DNA of 64,000 nt. Source: Moorella glycerini (GTDB lineage Bacteria; Bacillota; DSM-521; Neomoorellales; Neomoorellaceae). The position numbers were made by a program, and so were the translations under genes. Shown here piece by piece: positions 33,350 to 43,610 of this stretch (position 1 is the first letter of the stretch; every line of letters starts with the position of its first letter). Where the stretch lies: assembly GCF_009735625.1 (NCBI RefSeq), contig NZ_CP046244.1, forward strand, positions 1,798,001-1,862,000. Direction: 5' to 3'. The notes under the pieces were generated by a model. That model had not been told where the DNA came from. It saw only the letters and a list, made by a program, of their open reading frames with translations, and ran no database searches.

Positions 33350-34780
33350 ATGGTAAACGGTAATACCAGTACCGCTACCATCTTTAGTTTATTAGATGGT
33401 ATCGAGAATTTCAACACTCTAGAAGAAGTTATCCTGCAAATAGCCAGGCGATTATTGGTAGCCGTACTGGAAGCCCTGGATGATGCCCTTATGCCAGCAA
33501 AACCCAAGAGATATAGGATAGCTGGCTTCCGCTACCGCACAATCACCTGCCTGTACGGGGATATAACCTTTAAGCGCCGACTATATGTCAAAGCGACGCG
33601 CAAAAAGAAAAGAGGCGAGGGAAGGTTTCTGTTAGACGAAGCCCTGAACTTACGCCAAGGAAAGCGCCTGACAGGAAGACTGCTCAAATTAGCCGTATCG
33701 CTGGCAACCCGGTTACCCTTCAGGCAGGCAGCGGAAATAATGGCCGAAGCAGGGATGGGCCAATTAAGCCATATGACCATCCATAGCGAAGTAAAACGAA
33801 ATGGACTGGAACAAAAAGGACTGCAAGAAGCCCTGCGCAACAAGCTATTCGTGAGCGGGGAAGAGCCCCAAGGCAAAAAGAAAAAAGTACCGGCACTATT
33901 TATCGAAGCCGATGGCATAATGATTCCCCTGCAAAGGAGCAAGCAAGAGCGGATAGAAGTAAAAGTAGGAATAGTATACGAAGGGTGGATAGAAAAAGGG
34001 AATGCCCGGCATCTCAAGAACCCGCGGGTAGTAATGGGCATCTATGAAGATGGAGAACAATTTTGGGAAGCCCTCACCACGGAAATAGCCAGGTACTACG
34101 AGATAGACGAAAAAACAATATATGTGGTCAATGGCGACGGAGCCAGCTGGATCCAGAAGACAGCCAAAGAACAGTTACCAGGAGCCATTGTACAATTGGA
34201 CCGCTACCACCTCCACCGGGATATAAGGCAGGCTTATGGGAACGAAACAGCGCGAGGATTAATGGAGATTTTAGCCAAAGGTCAAGAGCAGGTCTTTTTG
34301 GACACCATGGAAGCACTCATAGAAGAAGCACCGAACCGCAAAAACAAGCAACAACGCCAAAAAGTATATGACTACTGTCAAAGATATCGCGATAACCTGT
34401 TAGATTACCGCTTGCGGTTACCACGACAACTGGAAGGGCTAAAGTTATACGGGATGGGCGTAGCCGAAACAACAGTAGACAAAAAAATAGCCATTCGCAT
34501 GAAAAAGAGGGGAATGAGCTGGAGCGAAGCAGGAGCAACGGCCATGGTAGCATTACTTATGCTCAAAGCCAATGGAGAATTAGCCGCATGGCTAGAAAAG
34601 AAGATGCCACAAGTAGAAAAGAATCCCGTTAAAGTAATAAAAGAAAAGAAGATAGTTAAAGAAGACGTAGAAGCATGGTTAAGGAAGAGAGTACCAGCCC
34701 TTGTTGGCCCTGAGGCGGGAACAGATTGGGTTAAATATACCTTGAGGCAACTAACAAGAATTAGTGGAGCTATATTCTAA
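33350..34780 (+). CDS. ISLre2-family transposase (UPF0236), copy 2
   Basis: 476 residues, identical in protein sequence to the transposase at 23744-25174; see there for motifs. The hairpin before the start codon (33300-33349) is also conserved. The element is co-directional with lon and valS, so read-through from lon would enter the transposase gene and meet this hairpin. Confidence 0.93.
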   Translation: MVNGNTSTATIFSLLDGIENFNTLEEVILQIARRLLVAVLEALDDALMPAKPKRYRIAGFRYRTITCLYGDITFKRRLYVKATRKKKRGEGRFLLDEALNLRQGKRLTGRLLKLAVSLATRLPFRQAAEIMAEAGMGQLSHMTIHSEVKRNGLEQKGLQEALRNKLFVSGEEPQGKKKKVPALFIEADGIMIPLQRSKQERIEVKVGIVYEGWIEKGNARHLKNPRVVMGIYEDGEQFWEALTTEIARYYEIDEKTIYVVNGDGASWIQKTAKEQLPGAIVQLDRYHLHRDIRQAYGNETARGLMEILAKGQEQVFLDTMEALIEEAPNRKNKQQRQKVYDYCQRYRDNLLDYRLRLPRQLEGLKLYGMGVAETTVDKKIAIRMKKRGMSWSEAGATAMVALLMLKANGELAAWLEKKMPQVEKNPVKVIKEKKIVKEDVEAWLRKRVPALVGPEAGTDWVKYTLRQLTRISGAIF

Positions 34781-34782
34781 CC

Positions 34783-34908
34783 CCTTTTCCGGCTTAATTA
34801 GAGCAGGCAGTAATTCGCGAAGCCTGTCAAGGTCGCCGTAGGCGGCCGCAGGCTTTAACCTTGACAGGCGCAGAGAATTACTGCACAATACTCCGGAGCC
34901 GGAAAAGG
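34783..34908 (+). other. Nested three-stem palindrome at the 3' end of ISLre2 (copy 2)
   Basis: Same three nested stems as in copy 1 (outer arms 34783-34793 and 34898-34908). The remaining gap up to valS holds the element's right end, the valS promoter and a terminator-like stem. Confidence 0.8.
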
Positions 34909-34987
34909 TGTTGGATATATATGGGATTTTTATGTGAGGTCTCTTTTTGCCTACTACATCTTGACACGTACGAATAACAGACAATAC

Positions 34988-35017
34988 TTGACAGTAAGAG
35001 CCAGAAATCGGTAAGAT
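34988..35017 (+). promoter_or_regulatory. Promoter of valS
   Basis: TTGACA (34988-34993), 18-bp spacer, TAAGAT (35012-35017), starting 16 bp after the end of ISLre2 copy 2. The layout resembles the tRNA-Gly promoter at 25383. Confidence 0.75.
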
Positions 35018-35048
35018 AGTACGGTAGAGAGTGCCGTTATGGCTTATC

Positions 35049-35083
35049 TCCCCTCGTCCGTCCGGGCGGATGGGGGTTTTTTG
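35049..35083 (+). terminator. Terminator-like stem in the valS leader
   Basis: CCCC (35050-35053) pairs with GGGG and CCG (35058-35060) with CGG, giving an interrupted stem capped by TCCGGG, followed by six Ts, 20 bp before the valS start. It could attenuate valS. I see no T-box motif in the short leader. Confidence 0.5.
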
Positions 35084-35103
35084 TAGGTAAGGAGGCAAGC
35101 GTT

Positions 35104-37746
35104 TTGGCTGCGTTAGACAAGGTCTACGATCCCAAAGCCGTAGAAGAAAAATGGTACCAGTACTGGACTGAAGAAGGCTATTTCCGCGGTCCCCTGCCGG
35201 CAGCAGGCCAGCAACCCTTCAGCATAGTTATGCCCCCGCCCAACGTTACCGGCAGCCTGCACCTGGGCCACGCCCTGGACAATACCCTCCAGGACATCCT
35301 CACCCGCTGGCACCGCATGCGGGGGGATGCTACCCTCTGGGTGCCGGGTACCGACCATGCCGGCATAGCCACCCAGGCCCGGGTGGAAGAAGAGCTGGCC
35401 AAAGAGGGCTTGAGTAAATATGACCTGGGCCGGGAGAAGTTCCTGGAGCGCGTCTGGGCCTGGAAGCACGAGTATGGCAACCGCATTACCAGGCAACTGC
35501 GCCTCCTGGGCACCTCCTGCGACTGGAGCCGGGAGCGCTTTACCATGGATGAGGGCTGTTCCCGGGCCGTGCGCGAGGTCTTTGTCCGCCTCTACGAGAA
35601 GGGCCTTATTTACCGCGGCAGATATATTATCAACTGGTGCCCCCGCTGCCACACCACCATTTCCGATATCGAGGTGGAGCATGAAGAGGAAGCCGGCCGT
35701 CTCTGGTATATCCGCTATCCCTTTAAAGACGGCAGCGGCGGTATTACCGTGGCCACCACCCGGCCGGAAACTATGCTGGGCGATACGGCCGTAGCCGTGA
35801 ACCCCGGGGACGAGCGTTACCAGGGGTTGATCGGGAAAACCCTGGTTCTCCCCCTGGTTAACCGGGAAATCCCCCTCATCGCCGATAACTACGTCGATCC
35901 TTCCTTTGGCACCGGCGCCGTCAAAATTACCCCGGCCCATGATCCCAATGACTTTGAAGTGGCGGCCCGGCATAACCTCCCCGCCATTACCGTTATCGGC
36001 AAGGAGGCGATGATGACGGCAGAGGCCGGTCCCTACGCGGGCATGGAACGTTACGCCTGCCGCCAGAGAATAGTTGAGGACCTGAAAAACAGGGGCTTCC
36101 TGGTTAAGGTGGAAGAGTACACCCATGCCGTGGGGCACTGTTATCGCTGCGGCACCGTGGTGGAGCCCCTGGTTTCACCCCAGTGGTTCGTGCGCATGGC
36201 TCCCCTGGCCGCGCCGGCCATCCAGGCGGCAAAAGAGGGTAAGGTTCGCTTTATCCCGGAGCGCTTCACGAAAATATACCTGAACTGGCTGGAGAATATC
36301 CGTGACTGGTGCATTTCCCGCCAGCTCTGGTGGGGCCACCGCATTCCCGTCTGGTACTGCCAGCAGTGCGGTGAAGAAATTTGCGCCGTAGCAGATCCTG
36401 AGGAGTGTCCTGCCTGCGGCAGTACGGCCCTGGAACAGGATCCCGATGTCCTGGATACATGGTTCAGTTCCGCCCTCTGGCCCTTTTCCACCCTGGGCTG
36501 GCCGGAAGATACCCCGGAACTGAAAACTTTCTATCCTACTTCCGTCCTGGTAACAGGCCGGGATATCATCTTTTTCTGGGTGGCCAGGATGCTTTTCATG
36601 GGCCTGGAGTTCATGGGCCAGGTGCCCTTCCGCGAGGTTCTTATCCACGGCCTCGTCCTGGATGCGCAAGGGCGGAAGATGAGTAAATCCCTGGGTAACG
36701 GCGTTGATCCCATGGAGGTAATCGAAAAATACGGGGCCGACTGCCTGCGCTTTATGCTGGTTACCGGCAATACGCCGGGGAACGACGTGCGTTTTCACCC
36801 CGAACGCCTGGAGGGCACCCGCAATTTCACCAATAAAATCTGGAATGCGGCCCGCTTTGCCCTCCTGAACCTGGAGGACTATAAACCTGTCCCCCTTGAG
36901 CCAAAAGATCTGGCCCTGCCCGACCGCTGGATTTTAAGCCGTTTAAACCGGCTTATTCGCGAGGTCACGGAGGGCCTCGAGGCCTATGAAATCGGCGAGG
37001 TGGCCCGGCTCCTATATGACTTTTTCTGGGGGGAATTTTGCGACTGGTATATTGAACTAATCAAACCCCGCCTGTACGGCAAGGAGCAAAAAGCCCGGCA
37101 GGTGGCCCAGGAAGTTCTGGTGGAAGTCCTGGGTCAAAGCCTCCAGCTCCTCCATCCCTATATGCCCTTTATTACCGAAGAAATATGGCAGCACTTACCG
37201 GGGAAAAGGGAGAGTATCATGATCAGCTCCTGGCCCCGGGCGTTGCCGGAGCGGGATGACCGGGAAGCGGAGAGGGCCATGGAATTACTTATGGCCGTCA
37301 TCAGGGCCATCCGCAACCTGCGCAGCGAAATGAATGTACCCCCGGGACGGCCGGCCGGGGTCATCCTGGTAGCGGCATCAGGCGAAGACCGGCAGACTTT
37401 ACAGGAGGCCTCCGGTTACCTGGAGGTGCTGGCGGCAGCCAGCCCGGTGCAGGTGAAGGCAGCTTTACCCCAGCCACCCGCCCGGGCGGCAACGGCGGTT
37501 ACCGGCGGCGTACAGGTCTTCCTGCCCCTGGCCGGCCTCATTGACCTGGAAAAGGAACAGGCCCGCCTGGAGAGGGAACTGCAAAATACCCGGGCTGAGC
37601 TAGAAAAGGTGGAAAAGAAACTGGCCAGGATCGACTTCCGCACCAAGGCCCCGGCGGCCATTGTGGCCAAGGAAGAAGCCAGGGCAGCGGAATTAAAGAG
37701 CAAGGTAGCGGCTTTGAGCCAGCGCCTGAGCTTCCTCGAGGGTTAG
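35104..37746 (+). CDS. valS: Valine-tRNA ligase
   Basis: Class Ia aminoacyl-tRNA synthetase, 880 residues. The HIGH motif appears as HLGH in [20 protein letters not shown] (about 47), the editing domain follows ([17 protein letters not shown]), zinc-type cysteines are seen in [11 protein letters not shown] and [21 protein letters not shown], and KMSKS is in [14 protein letters not shown] (about 525). The C-terminal coiled coil ([26 protein letters not shown]) is the valyl-specific tRNA-binding arm. TTG 35104 follows AAGGAGGC. 11 bp upstream of folC, probably co-transcribed. Confidence 0.96.
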   Translation: MAALDKVYDPKAVEEKWYQYWTEEGYFRGPLPAAGQQPFSIVMPPPNVTGSLHLGHALDNTLQDILTRWHRMRGDATLWVPGTDHAGIATQARVEEELAKEGLSKYDLGREKFLERVWAWKHEYGNRITRQLRLLGTSCDWSRERFTMDEGCSRAVREVFVRLYEKGLIYRGRYIINWCPRCHTTISDIEVEHEEEAGRLWYIRYPFKDGSGGITVATTRPETMLGDTAVAVNPGDERYQGLIGKTLVLPLVNREIPLIADNYVDPSFGTGAVKITPAHDPNDFEVAARHNLPAITVIGKEAMMTAEAGPYAGMERYACRQRIVEDLKNRGFLVKVEEYTHAVGHCYRCGTVVEPLVSPQWFVRMAPLAAPAIQAAKEGKVRFIPERFTKIYLNWLENIRDWCISRQLWWGHRIPVWYCQQCGEEICAVADPEECPACGSTALEQDPDVLDTWFSSALWPFSTLGWPEDTPELKTFYPTSVLVTGRDIIFFWVARMLFMGLEFMGQVPFREVLIHGLVLDAQGRKMSKSLGNGVDPMEVIEKYGADCLRFMLVTGNTPGNDVRFHPERLEGTRNFTNKIWNAARFALLNLEDYKPVPLEPKDLALPDRWILSRLNRLIREVTEGLEAYEIGEVARLLYDFFWGEFCDWYIELIKPRLYGKEQKARQVAQEVLVEVLGQSLQLLHPYMPFITEEIWQHLPGKRESIMISSWPRALPERDDREAERAMELLMAVIRAIRNLRSEMNVPPGRPAGVILVAASGEDRQTLQEASGYLEVLAAASPVQVKAALPQPPARAATAVTGGVQVFLPLAGLIDLEKEQARLERELQNTRAELEKVEKKLARIDFRTKAPAAIVAKEEARAAELKSKVAALSQRLSFLEG

Positions 37747-37757
37747 GGGGCGAAGAG

Positions 37758-39080
37758 GTGGACTATAGAGAAGCGCTGGAATTTCTAAGACAGCTGACAA
37801 AGTTTGGCTATAATCTGGGCCTGGAGCGGATTAAAGAACTCACCCGCCGGTGCGGTTCGCCCCAGGAACGGTTGCGGTTTATCCATATTGGCGGGACCAA
37901 CGGCAAGGGTTCGGTAGCCGCCATGGTTGCCAGTATCCTGGAGCAGGCCGGTTACCGGGTAGGTCTTTTTACTTCTCCCCACCTGCATTCCTATACCGAA
38001 CGGATGCGGATAAACGGCGCGAGTATCCCCGCAGAACGCCTGGCAGCCCTCCTGACATGGTTTAAGCCGGTGCTAGAGGCCATGGTGGCCGCAGGTTATG
38101 AGCACCCTACGGAATTTGAAGTAAGTACGGCACTGGCCCTGAAATATTTTGCCGAGGAGGGTGTTGACCTGGCGGTCCTGGAGGTCGGCCTCGGGGGGGC
38201 CATTGATTCCACCAATGTTATTGCTTCGGCCCTGGTAAGTGTCATTACCAATGTGGGTATAGATCACATGCAATACCTGGGGAACAATATAGCTGCAATA
38301 GCCAGGGTCAAGGCCGGGATTATCAAGGAAGGCGGCATTGTGGTGACTGCGGCCCATCGCCCCGAGGCCCTGGAAGTAATCAGCCGCACCTGCCGGGAGA
38401 AGGGAGCCACCCTTTACCGCGTGGGCCGGGATGTCACCTGGCAGGAACGGCGGGTGTCCCTGGCCGGGGGTGAGTTTGACCTGCAGGGCCTGCTGGGAAC
38501 TTATGAAGGCCTTAAAACCTCCCTGCTGGGCAGGCACCAGCTGGAAAATGCCGCCACAGCCGTCACGGTGGTCGAAGCGGCCGTGCGCCATCATGGCCTT
38601 GGGGTCACGGCGGGCCATATCCGCCATGGCCTGGCGCAGGCCTCCTGGCCGGGGCGGCTGGAAATTATGCACCGGGAGCCCATGGTAGTCATCGATGGCG
38701 CCCATAATGTCGACGGGGCTGGAAGTCTCCGCCGGGCCCTGGAAGAAATATTCTCCTACCGGCAGCTAATTCTGGTCCTGGGGATGCTGGCCGACAAAGA
38801 GCGCGAAAAGGTAGTGGCCGAGCTGGCCCCGAAGGCCGCAGCGGTAATTGTCACCCGGCCCAATAATCCCCGCGCCGGGGAGTGGCAGGCCCTGGCGGGC
38901 CTTGTGCGCCGGTATGTAGAACAGGTAGAAGTTATTGCAAGTATCCCTGAAGCCCTGAACCGCGCTTTGCATATTGCCGGGCCGTCTGACCTCATCTGTG
39001 TAACAGGATCATTGTACATGGTGGCAGACGCCAGAGAATGGCTCGAGAAGCTCAAAAAAGAGGATTTTACCTGCCGGTAG
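37758..39080 (+). CDS. folC: Folylpolyglutamate synthase / dihydrofolate synthase
   Basis: Mur-ligase-like ATP enzyme that adds glutamate to folates (and may form dihydrofolate). 440 residues, with the P-loop IGGTNGKGSVAAMVASILE (about residue 41), the central EVGLGGAIDSTNVI, GIDHMQYLGN, and the C-terminal domain start LEIMHREPMVVIDGAHNVDG. Start GTG 37758. In an acetogen, polyglutamylated tetrahydrofolate is the carrier of the Wood-Ljungdahl methyl branch, so this gene would be central to metabolism (established pathway; link to this organism is inference). Confidence 0.95.
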   Translation: MDYREALEFLRQLTKFGYNLGLERIKELTRRCGSPQERLRFIHIGGTNGKGSVAAMVASILEQAGYRVGLFTSPHLHSYTERMRINGASIPAERLAALLTWFKPVLEAMVAAGYEHPTEFEVSTALALKYFAEEGVDLAVLEVGLGGAIDSTNVIASALVSVITNVGIDHMQYLGNNIAAIARVKAGIIKEGGIVVTAAHRPEALEVISRTCREKGATLYRVGRDVTWQERRVSLAGGEFDLQGLLGTYEGLKTSLLGRHQLENAATAVTVVEAAVRHHGLGVTAGHIRHGLAQASWPGRLEIMHREPMVVIDGAHNVDGAGSLRRALEEIFSYRQLILVLGMLADKEREKVVAELAPKAAAVIVTRPNNPRAGEWQALAGLVRRYVEQVEVIASIPEALNRALHIAGPSDLICVTGSLYMVADAREWLEKLKKEDFTCR

Positions 39081-39142
39081 CGAATATCTTTAAAATATAA
39101 CTTGTGCAAGGCCATATTTAGCCATCAAGGGGGCAGATTCAG

Positions 39143-39790
39143 GTGAAAACCCTCAAAATTCCAGAGGCCACCATTACCCGGCTTTCAGTTTATTCCCGCT
39201 ACCTGGCCCAGGTCGACCGGCGGGGAGTGACAACCATCTCTTCAGGGGAAATAGCCGACGGCGTTGGTGTCAGCCCGGCCCAGGTACGCAAGGACCTGGC
39301 CTATTTTGGCGAATTCGGTACCCGTGGGGTGGGGTATAATGTAAAAGATCTTTACTGGCATATCATCAAGATCCTGGGCCTCAACACCACCTGGTCGGTG
39401 GTCATCATCGGTGCCGGCAACCTGGGTACGGCCCTCTCCATGTACGGTGGCTTTCGCGAGCGCGGTTTTAAAGTGGTAGGAATTTTTGACAATGCTCCCC
39501 ATAAAATAGGCTACCGCTTGAACGGCGTTGAAATCTACCCCATGGAGCGCCTGCAGGAAATTATCGAACGGGAAAAGGCCCAGATCGCCATCATTGCCGT
39601 GCCGGCGGAGTATGCCCAGGACGTAGCTGACCAGCTGGTTGAGACAGGCATCCAGGGGATATTAAACTTTGCCCCCCGGGTGCTCAATGTACCGGAGCAC
39701 ATTGAACTCCGCAATGTTGACCTTTCCGTCAACCTGGAACTCCTCACCTTTAACCTGGCCTTCCGCCGGAGTATGAAGGTTGTGAGGTAA
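39143..39790 (+). CDS. rex: Redox-sensing transcriptional repressor Rex
   Basis: Homodimeric repressor that binds DNA when NADH/NAD+ is low and releases it on NADH binding. 215 residues: winged-helix domain (about 1-78; RLSVYSRYLAQV, SPAQVRKDLAYFGEFGTRGVGYNV) and Rossmann domain with VVIIGAGNLGTALSMYGGFRERGFKVVGIFD, ending in the swapped C-terminal helix. Start GTG 39143 with GGGGGCAGA upstream. In anaerobes it controls fermentation and hydrogen genes. I saw no clear Rex operator in the flanking DNA. Confidence 0.96.
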   Translation: MKTLKIPEATITRLSVYSRYLAQVDRRGVTTISSGEIADGVGVSPAQVRKDLAYFGEFGTRGVGYNVKDLYWHIIKILGLNTTWSVVIIGAGNLGTALSMYGGFRERGFKVVGIFDNAPHKIGYRLNGVEIYPMERLQEIIEREKAQIAIIAVPAEYAQDVADQLVETGIQGILNFAPRVLNVPEHIELRNVDLSVNLELLTFNLAFRRSMKVVR

Positions 39791-39812
39791 CAAATAAAGG
39801 AAGAATTTCCTG

Positions 39813-40400
39813 GTGGAGAGATTAATTCTGGCTTCGGCCTCGCCGCGACGGCGTGAACTTTTGCAACGCATAGGTTTAAACTTCGACGTCCGCCCCAGCC
39901 AGGTGGATGAAAGTAACTTCAGGGACCTGCCGCCGGCGGCCAGGGTAGAGGCCCTGGCCCTGGCCAAGGCCCGGGCCGTGTCTGCTACATGTAAAGTGGG
40001 CCTGGTCATCGGTGCCGATACCATTGTCGTCTGCCAGGGGCAGGTTCTGGGTAAACCGGCCTCACCGGCAGAGGCGGCGGCGATGCTGGCCTTTTTAAGC
40101 GGCCGTACCCATACCGTTTATACCGGGGTGGCGGTAGTCAGGGCCCCGGGCGGCGATGCAAAGTTTACCCACGCCAGCACGGAAGTAACTTTTCGCCGGC
40201 TGACACCGGCTGTAATTTCCGCCTACGTAGCCACAGGGGAACCCCTGGATAAAGCCGGGGCTTACGGCATCCAGGAACGCGGCGCCCTGCTGGTAGAGGG
40301 GATAAAGGGTGATTACTTTAACGTCGTCGGCCTGCCCCTGGTCAAAGTAGTGGAGCTCCTGGAGGAGTTCGGCGTGAATGTGTGGGGAGGAACTGTATGA
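39813..40400 (+). CDS. maf: Maf-type nucleotide pyrophosphatase
   Basis: House-cleaning pyrophosphatase acting on modified dTTP/UTP-type nucleotides; linked in Bacillus to septum inhibition. 195 residues with LILASASPRRRELLQRIGL at the N-terminus, the catalytic acid region VIGADTIVVCQGQVLGKP, and YGIQERGALLVEGIKGDYFNVVGLPL. GTG 39813 start. Its TGA overlaps the radC start. maf-radC-mreBCD is a classic Bacillus-type order. Confidence 0.94.
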   Translation: MERLILASASPRRRELLQRIGLNFDVRPSQVDESNFRDLPPAARVEALALAKARAVSATCKVGLVIGADTIVVCQGQVLGKPASPAEAAAMLAFLSGRTHTVYTGVAVVRAPGGDAKFTHASTEVTFRRLTPAVISAYVATGEPLDKAGAYGIQERGALLVEGIKGDYFNVVGLPLVKVVELLEEFGVNVWGGTV

Positions 40401-41098
40401 ACGGGGGACAAGGAGCAGAGAAGGGGACGACCATTAAAGAGATGCCGGCCGATTTACGGCCCCGGGAAAGACTTTTGAGCGCCGGGCCCCAGGCCCTGTC
40501 CAACGCCGAGTTGCTGGCCATCCTCATCCGGACGGGCACCAGGACCGAGACGGCCATCGACGTGGCCCGGCGCCTGCTCTCCCGGCCCGAGGGACTCCAG
40601 TACCTGGCCGGTGCTTCCCTGGAAGAGCTGCAAAAAGAAAAAGGCATTGGCCTGGCCAAGGCAGCTGAGCTGAAAGCGGCCCTGGAACTTGGCCGGCGCC
40701 TGGCCGCCTTTACCCTTACCCGGGCGGTGATTAAGAACCCCTGGGATGTAGCCGGCCTGCTCATAGACGAAATGCGCTACCTGGACCGGGAAAATTTCCG
40801 TACCGTTTCCCTGAATACCAAAAACCAGGTGATTGGGATCGATAATGTCTCCGTAGGGAGCCTTAATTCTTCCCCGGCTCACCCCCGGGAGGTCTTTAAA
40901 GATCCCATCCGGCGCAGTGCGGCAGCTATTATCCTGGCCCATAATCACCCCAGCGGTGATCCTACCCCCAGCCAGGAAGACATCCAGGTTACCCGGCGCC
41001 TGGTGGAAGCCGGCCAGATCCTGGGGATCGAGGTGCTGGATCACCTGATTATCGGCGACGGTCGCTTTATTAGTTTTAAGGAACGAAATTTATTATAA
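40397..41098 (+). CDS. radC: RadC-family JAB-domain protein
   Basis: A 233-residue RadC protein: an N-terminal helix-hairpin-helix-like region (ERLLSAGPQALSNAELLAILIRTG and LQKEKGIGLAKAAELKAAL) and a C-terminal JAB/MPN metalloprotease-like domain with HSS-type motif LAHNHPSGDPTPSQED. The family's role is unsettled; a DNA-repair role is doubtful. ATG 40397 overlaps the maf stop and has GGGGAGG 7 bases upstream. Confidence 0.93.
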   Translation: MNGGQGAEKGTTIKEMPADLRPRERLLSAGPQALSNAELLAILIRTGTRTETAIDVARRLLSRPEGLQYLAGASLEELQKEKGIGLAKAAELKAALELGRRLAAFTLTRAVIKNPWDVAGLLIDEMRYLDRENFRTVSLNTKNQVIGIDNVSVGSLNSSPAHPREVFKDPIRRSAAAIILAHNHPSGDPTPSQEDIQVTRRLVEAGQILGIEVLDHLIIGDGRFISFKERNLL

Positions 41099-41147
41099 TG
41101 TATAGCTATATAAGATCATGCGCTAACGCGACACCATTTATATCCTG

Positions 41148-41177
41148 TTGCCCTTAAATTTGATCATGTACTATAAT
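41148..41177 (+). promoter_or_regulatory. Candidate promoter of the mre-mrdA operon
   Basis: TTGCCC (41148-41153), 18-bp spacer, TATAAT (41172-41177), 33 bp before the mreB start codon. Confidence 0.55.
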
Positions 41178-41209
41178 GGGTGCGAGTTAAGCAGGAAGGA
41201 GCTAAAGGT

Positions 41210-42250
41210 ATGATCTTCGCCCGGGATCTGGGGATTGACCTGGGAACGGCCAATACCCTGGTGCATGTCCGCAACAAGGGCATTGTCCTGCGGGAACCAT
41301 CGGTGGTCGCTATCCAGCGGGGAACAGGCCATGTCCTGGCCGTTGGTGAAGAAGCCAAGCGGATGATTGGCCGGACCCCTGGTAATATTGTCGCCATCCG
41401 TCCTTTAAAGGACGGGGTCATTGCTGATTTTGATGTTACCCAGAGCATGCTGCGGTACTTTATTGAGAAGTCCATTTCCAAGGGATTTTTAGTCCGGCCG
41501 CGGGTGGTAGTCGGTGTTCCTTCCGGCGTTACGGCCGTGGAAGCACGGGCCGTGAGGGAAGCTGCCTTCCAGGCCGGCGCCAAGGAAGCTTACCTGATTG
41601 AGGAACCCATGGCGGCTGCCATCGGTGCCGGGTTGCCGGTTTACGAGCCGACGGGCAATATGATTGTTGATATTGGCGGCGGTACCACCGAGGTAGCCGT
41701 TATCTCCCTGGGAGGTATTGTCACCAGCCGCTCCATTCGTATTGGCGGCGATGAAATGGATGAGGCCATTGCCCAGTATATCAAACGTACCTATAACCTG
41801 ATGATTGGCGAGCGGACGGCGGAGGAGATCAAGATCGAGCTGGGGGCGGCCTTTTTTGGTGATACGGAAGAGGACCGCGCCCGCAAAGAACGTACCTATG
41901 CCGTTCGCGGCCGGGACCTGGTCACCGGCTTACCCAAGACCATTGAGATTGCGGCAACTGAAGTCCAGGAAGCCCTGGCGGAACCGGTGACTGCCATCCT
42001 GGAGGCCATTAAGGTCTGCCTGGAAAGGACTCCTCCCGAGCTGGCGGCCGACCTCATGGACCGGGGCATCGTCCTGGCCGGCGGCGGCTCCCTGCTCTGG
42101 GGCCTGGACCGCCTGGTGAGCCAGGAAACGGGCATGCCTGTGAATATGGCCGAAGACCCCTTAACGGCCGTGGCTGTAGGTACGGGTAAGGTCCTGGAAA
42201 ATATTGAAGTCCTGAAACGGGTGCTCTTACCGGCGCAGCGATCAGGTTAA
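41210..42250 (+). CDS. mreB: Rod-shape-determining actin homologue MreB
   Basis: Bacterial actin that guides lateral wall synthesis. 346 residues with phosphate-1 motif [15 protein letters not shown], connect/phosphate-2 motif [19 protein letters not shown], and adenosine motif [15 protein letters not shown]; the N-terminal MIFARDLG is the short membrane-targeting stretch usual in Gram-positive MreB. I chose ATG 41210 (AAGGAGCT upstream) over an in-frame 41180 start that lies inside the promoter region. First gene of mreB-mreC-mreD-mrdA. Confidence 0.95.
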   Translation: MIFARDLGIDLGTANTLVHVRNKGIVLREPSVVAIQRGTGHVLAVGEEAKRMIGRTPGNIVAIRPLKDGVIADFDVTQSMLRYFIEKSISKGFLVRPRVVVGVPSGVTAVEARAVREAAFQAGAKEAYLIEEPMAAAIGAGLPVYEPTGNMIVDIGGGTTEVAVISLGGIVTSRSIRIGGDEMDEAIAQYIKRTYNLMIGERTAEEIKIELGAAFFGDTEEDRARKERTYAVRGRDLVTGLPKTIEIAATEVQEALAEPVTAILEAIKVCLERTPPELAADLMDRGIVLAGGGSLLWGLDRLVSQETGMPVNMAEDPLTAVAVGTGKVLENIEVLKRVLLPAQRSG

Positions 42251-42265
42251 AGGGAGGGAGGAGCT

Positions 42266-43180
42266 TTGGGCCCTCATCGGCGGAAGCTCATGACCCCTCT
42301 CATCTTGCTGCTGGCTGCCTTAAGTATCTATGCCCTCATGCGCTGGACGGCCCGGGAACGGGGGCACTTAAGCATTTTAGAAGGTGGCCTCCGGGAGGCC
42401 CTGGCCCCGGCCGAAAGGGGTATTACCCTGGTAGTAGACAAAACCGGGGCGTGGCTGGCGGCAATCAGGGATTACAGCCGCCTCCAGGCCGAGAACCAGG
42501 CCTTGAAGCAAGAAATTGCTGCTTTAAAGGCGGCCAATATCCAGCTGGAAGAATACCGCCAGGAAAACAACCGCCTGCGCAATCTCCTTAAATTTACGGA
42601 AGTAAACCGCAACGCCTTTGAGTTTACCGTGGCCCCGGTCATCGGCCGCAATCCTTCCAACTGGTACCATACCCTTACCCTGGGTCTGGGTTCCAGGGCG
42701 GGATTGCAAAAAGATCAGGTGGTAGTTACCTCCCAGGGAGTGGTCGGCCGCATCATTGCCGTCACACCCCGGACGGCGGAAGTCCTGCTGATCCTGGACC
42801 GCGAAGGCGCCCTGGGCGGCATGGTCCAGGTTAACCGGACACCGGGCATCGTCGAGGGGAGCCCGGATTACGGCGGCTACCTGCAAATGATTCATATCGC
42901 CCGCGATGCCCCGGTAATGGAAAACCAGGTAGTCGTCACTTCCGGCCTGGGCGGTATTTTTCCCAAGGGTTTGCTCCTGGGAACGGTGGTCAAAGTTTTA
43001 CCCGAGGCCGACGGGCTTATGAAACGGGCCATTATCCAACCGGCGGTAGACTTTGACCGGCTGGAAGAAGTCCTGGTCATTACCCGCATCAAGGGGGGTA
43101 TTGAAGATGCAGTTCCTGGGGCTGGTGCTCCTGGGGCTGGCAGGACTTATCCTGGAGGCAACCCTGCTGCCGGCCCTTAA
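42266..43180 (+). CDS. mreC: Rod-shape-determining protein MreC
   Basis: Elongasome scaffold: bitopic protein with a short cytoplasmic N-terminus, one transmembrane helix (about 9-26, LMTPLILLLAALSIYALMRW), a coiled coil (about 70-110, LQAENQALKQEIAALKAANI) and two beta-barrel domains in the extracytoplasmic part (VAPVIGRNPSNWYHTLTLGLG, VVTSGLGGIFPKGLLLG). 304 residues from TTG 42266 with GGGAGGGAGGAGC upstream. The last 74 bp overlap mreD. The Pro/Gly-rich C-terminus (GAGAPGAGRTYPGGNP) is coded by the overlap. Confidence 0.92.
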   Translation: MGPHRRKLMTPLILLLAALSIYALMRWTARERGHLSILEGGLREALAPAERGITLVVDKTGAWLAAIRDYSRLQAENQALKQEIAALKAANIQLEEYRQENNRLRNLLKFTEVNRNAFEFTVAPVIGRNPSNWYHTLTLGLGSRAGLQKDQVVVTSQGVVGRIIAVTPRTAEVLLILDREGALGGMVQVNRTPGIVEGSPDYGGYLQMIHIARDAPVMENQVVVTSGLGGIFPKGLLLGTVVKVLPEADGLMKRAIIQPAVDFDRLEEVLVITRIKGGIEDAVPGAGAPGAGRTYPGGNPAAGP

Positions 43181-43610
43181 GATGGCAGGAGTTAAAGCCG
43201 ACCTGTTAACTGTTATCCTGGTAATTTTCGCCTTTCTCAAAGGGGCGCCCCGGGGAGCTGCCCTGGGTTTTATCTACGGGCTGCTGGAGGATTTATACCT
43301 GGCTAAATTTCTGGGCCTCAATGCCCTGACCAGGATGGTTAGCGGGTACCTGGTGGGTTTAAGTAAGGATTGGTTGAATCAGGATAACCTCCTGGGACCA
43401 GGTATCCTCGCTTTTCTGGCTACCATTGGTCAGGGATTCTTATTTTTGTTAGTGGGGCATCTTGCCGGATTTAAATATCCCTGGCTGGCCGGGCTGCTGG
43501 CCGTTGTGCTGCCCACGGCTCTTTATAACGGCTGCCTGGCCCTGCTGGGGTATAGCTTTTATCAGGGGGGTGCAGCATGGGCGGCCAGGAAAAGGAAAAT
43601 TGGAAGTTGA
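43107..43610 (+). CDS. mreD: Rod-shape-determining membrane protein MreD
   Basis: A 167-residue, very hydrophobic protein with five or six predicted membrane segments (starting FLGLVLLGLAGLILEATLLP; FAFLKGAPRGAALGFIYGLLEDL is the family core). It acts with MreC and PBP2 in lateral wall growth. I chose ATG 43107 with AAGGGGGG 10 bases upstream; this overlaps the mreC end by 74 bp, which is long but both frames look real. Its 3' end overlaps mrdA by 34 bp, suggesting tight translational coupling. Confidence 0.87.
   Translation: MQFLGLVLLGLAGLILEATLLPALKMAGVKADLLTVILVIFAFLKGAPRGAALGFIYGLLEDLYLAKFLGLNALTRMVSGYLVGLSKDWLNQDNLLGPGILAFLATIGQGFLFLLVGHLAGFKYPWLAGLLAVVLPTALYNGCLALLGYSFYQGGAAWAARKRKIGS

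Larger units (their letters stand above)
33251..34972 (+). mobile_element. ISLre2-family insertion sequence, copy 2
   Basis: 1722 bp, same length and ends as the copy at 23645-25366, offset by 9606 bp. Flanked by AATAACAG on both sides (33243-33250 and 34973-34980). The left copy overlaps the lon stop codon; the right copy lies just before the valS promoter. The duplication here is 8 bp (9 if the last G of the element is counted as target). Confidence 0.92.

Noticed and set aside
35042-35088. 15-codon leader peptide (ATG before the valS terminator stem)
   Set aside because: Contains only one Val and no clear ribosome-binding site; valine attenuation by this peptide is not supported.
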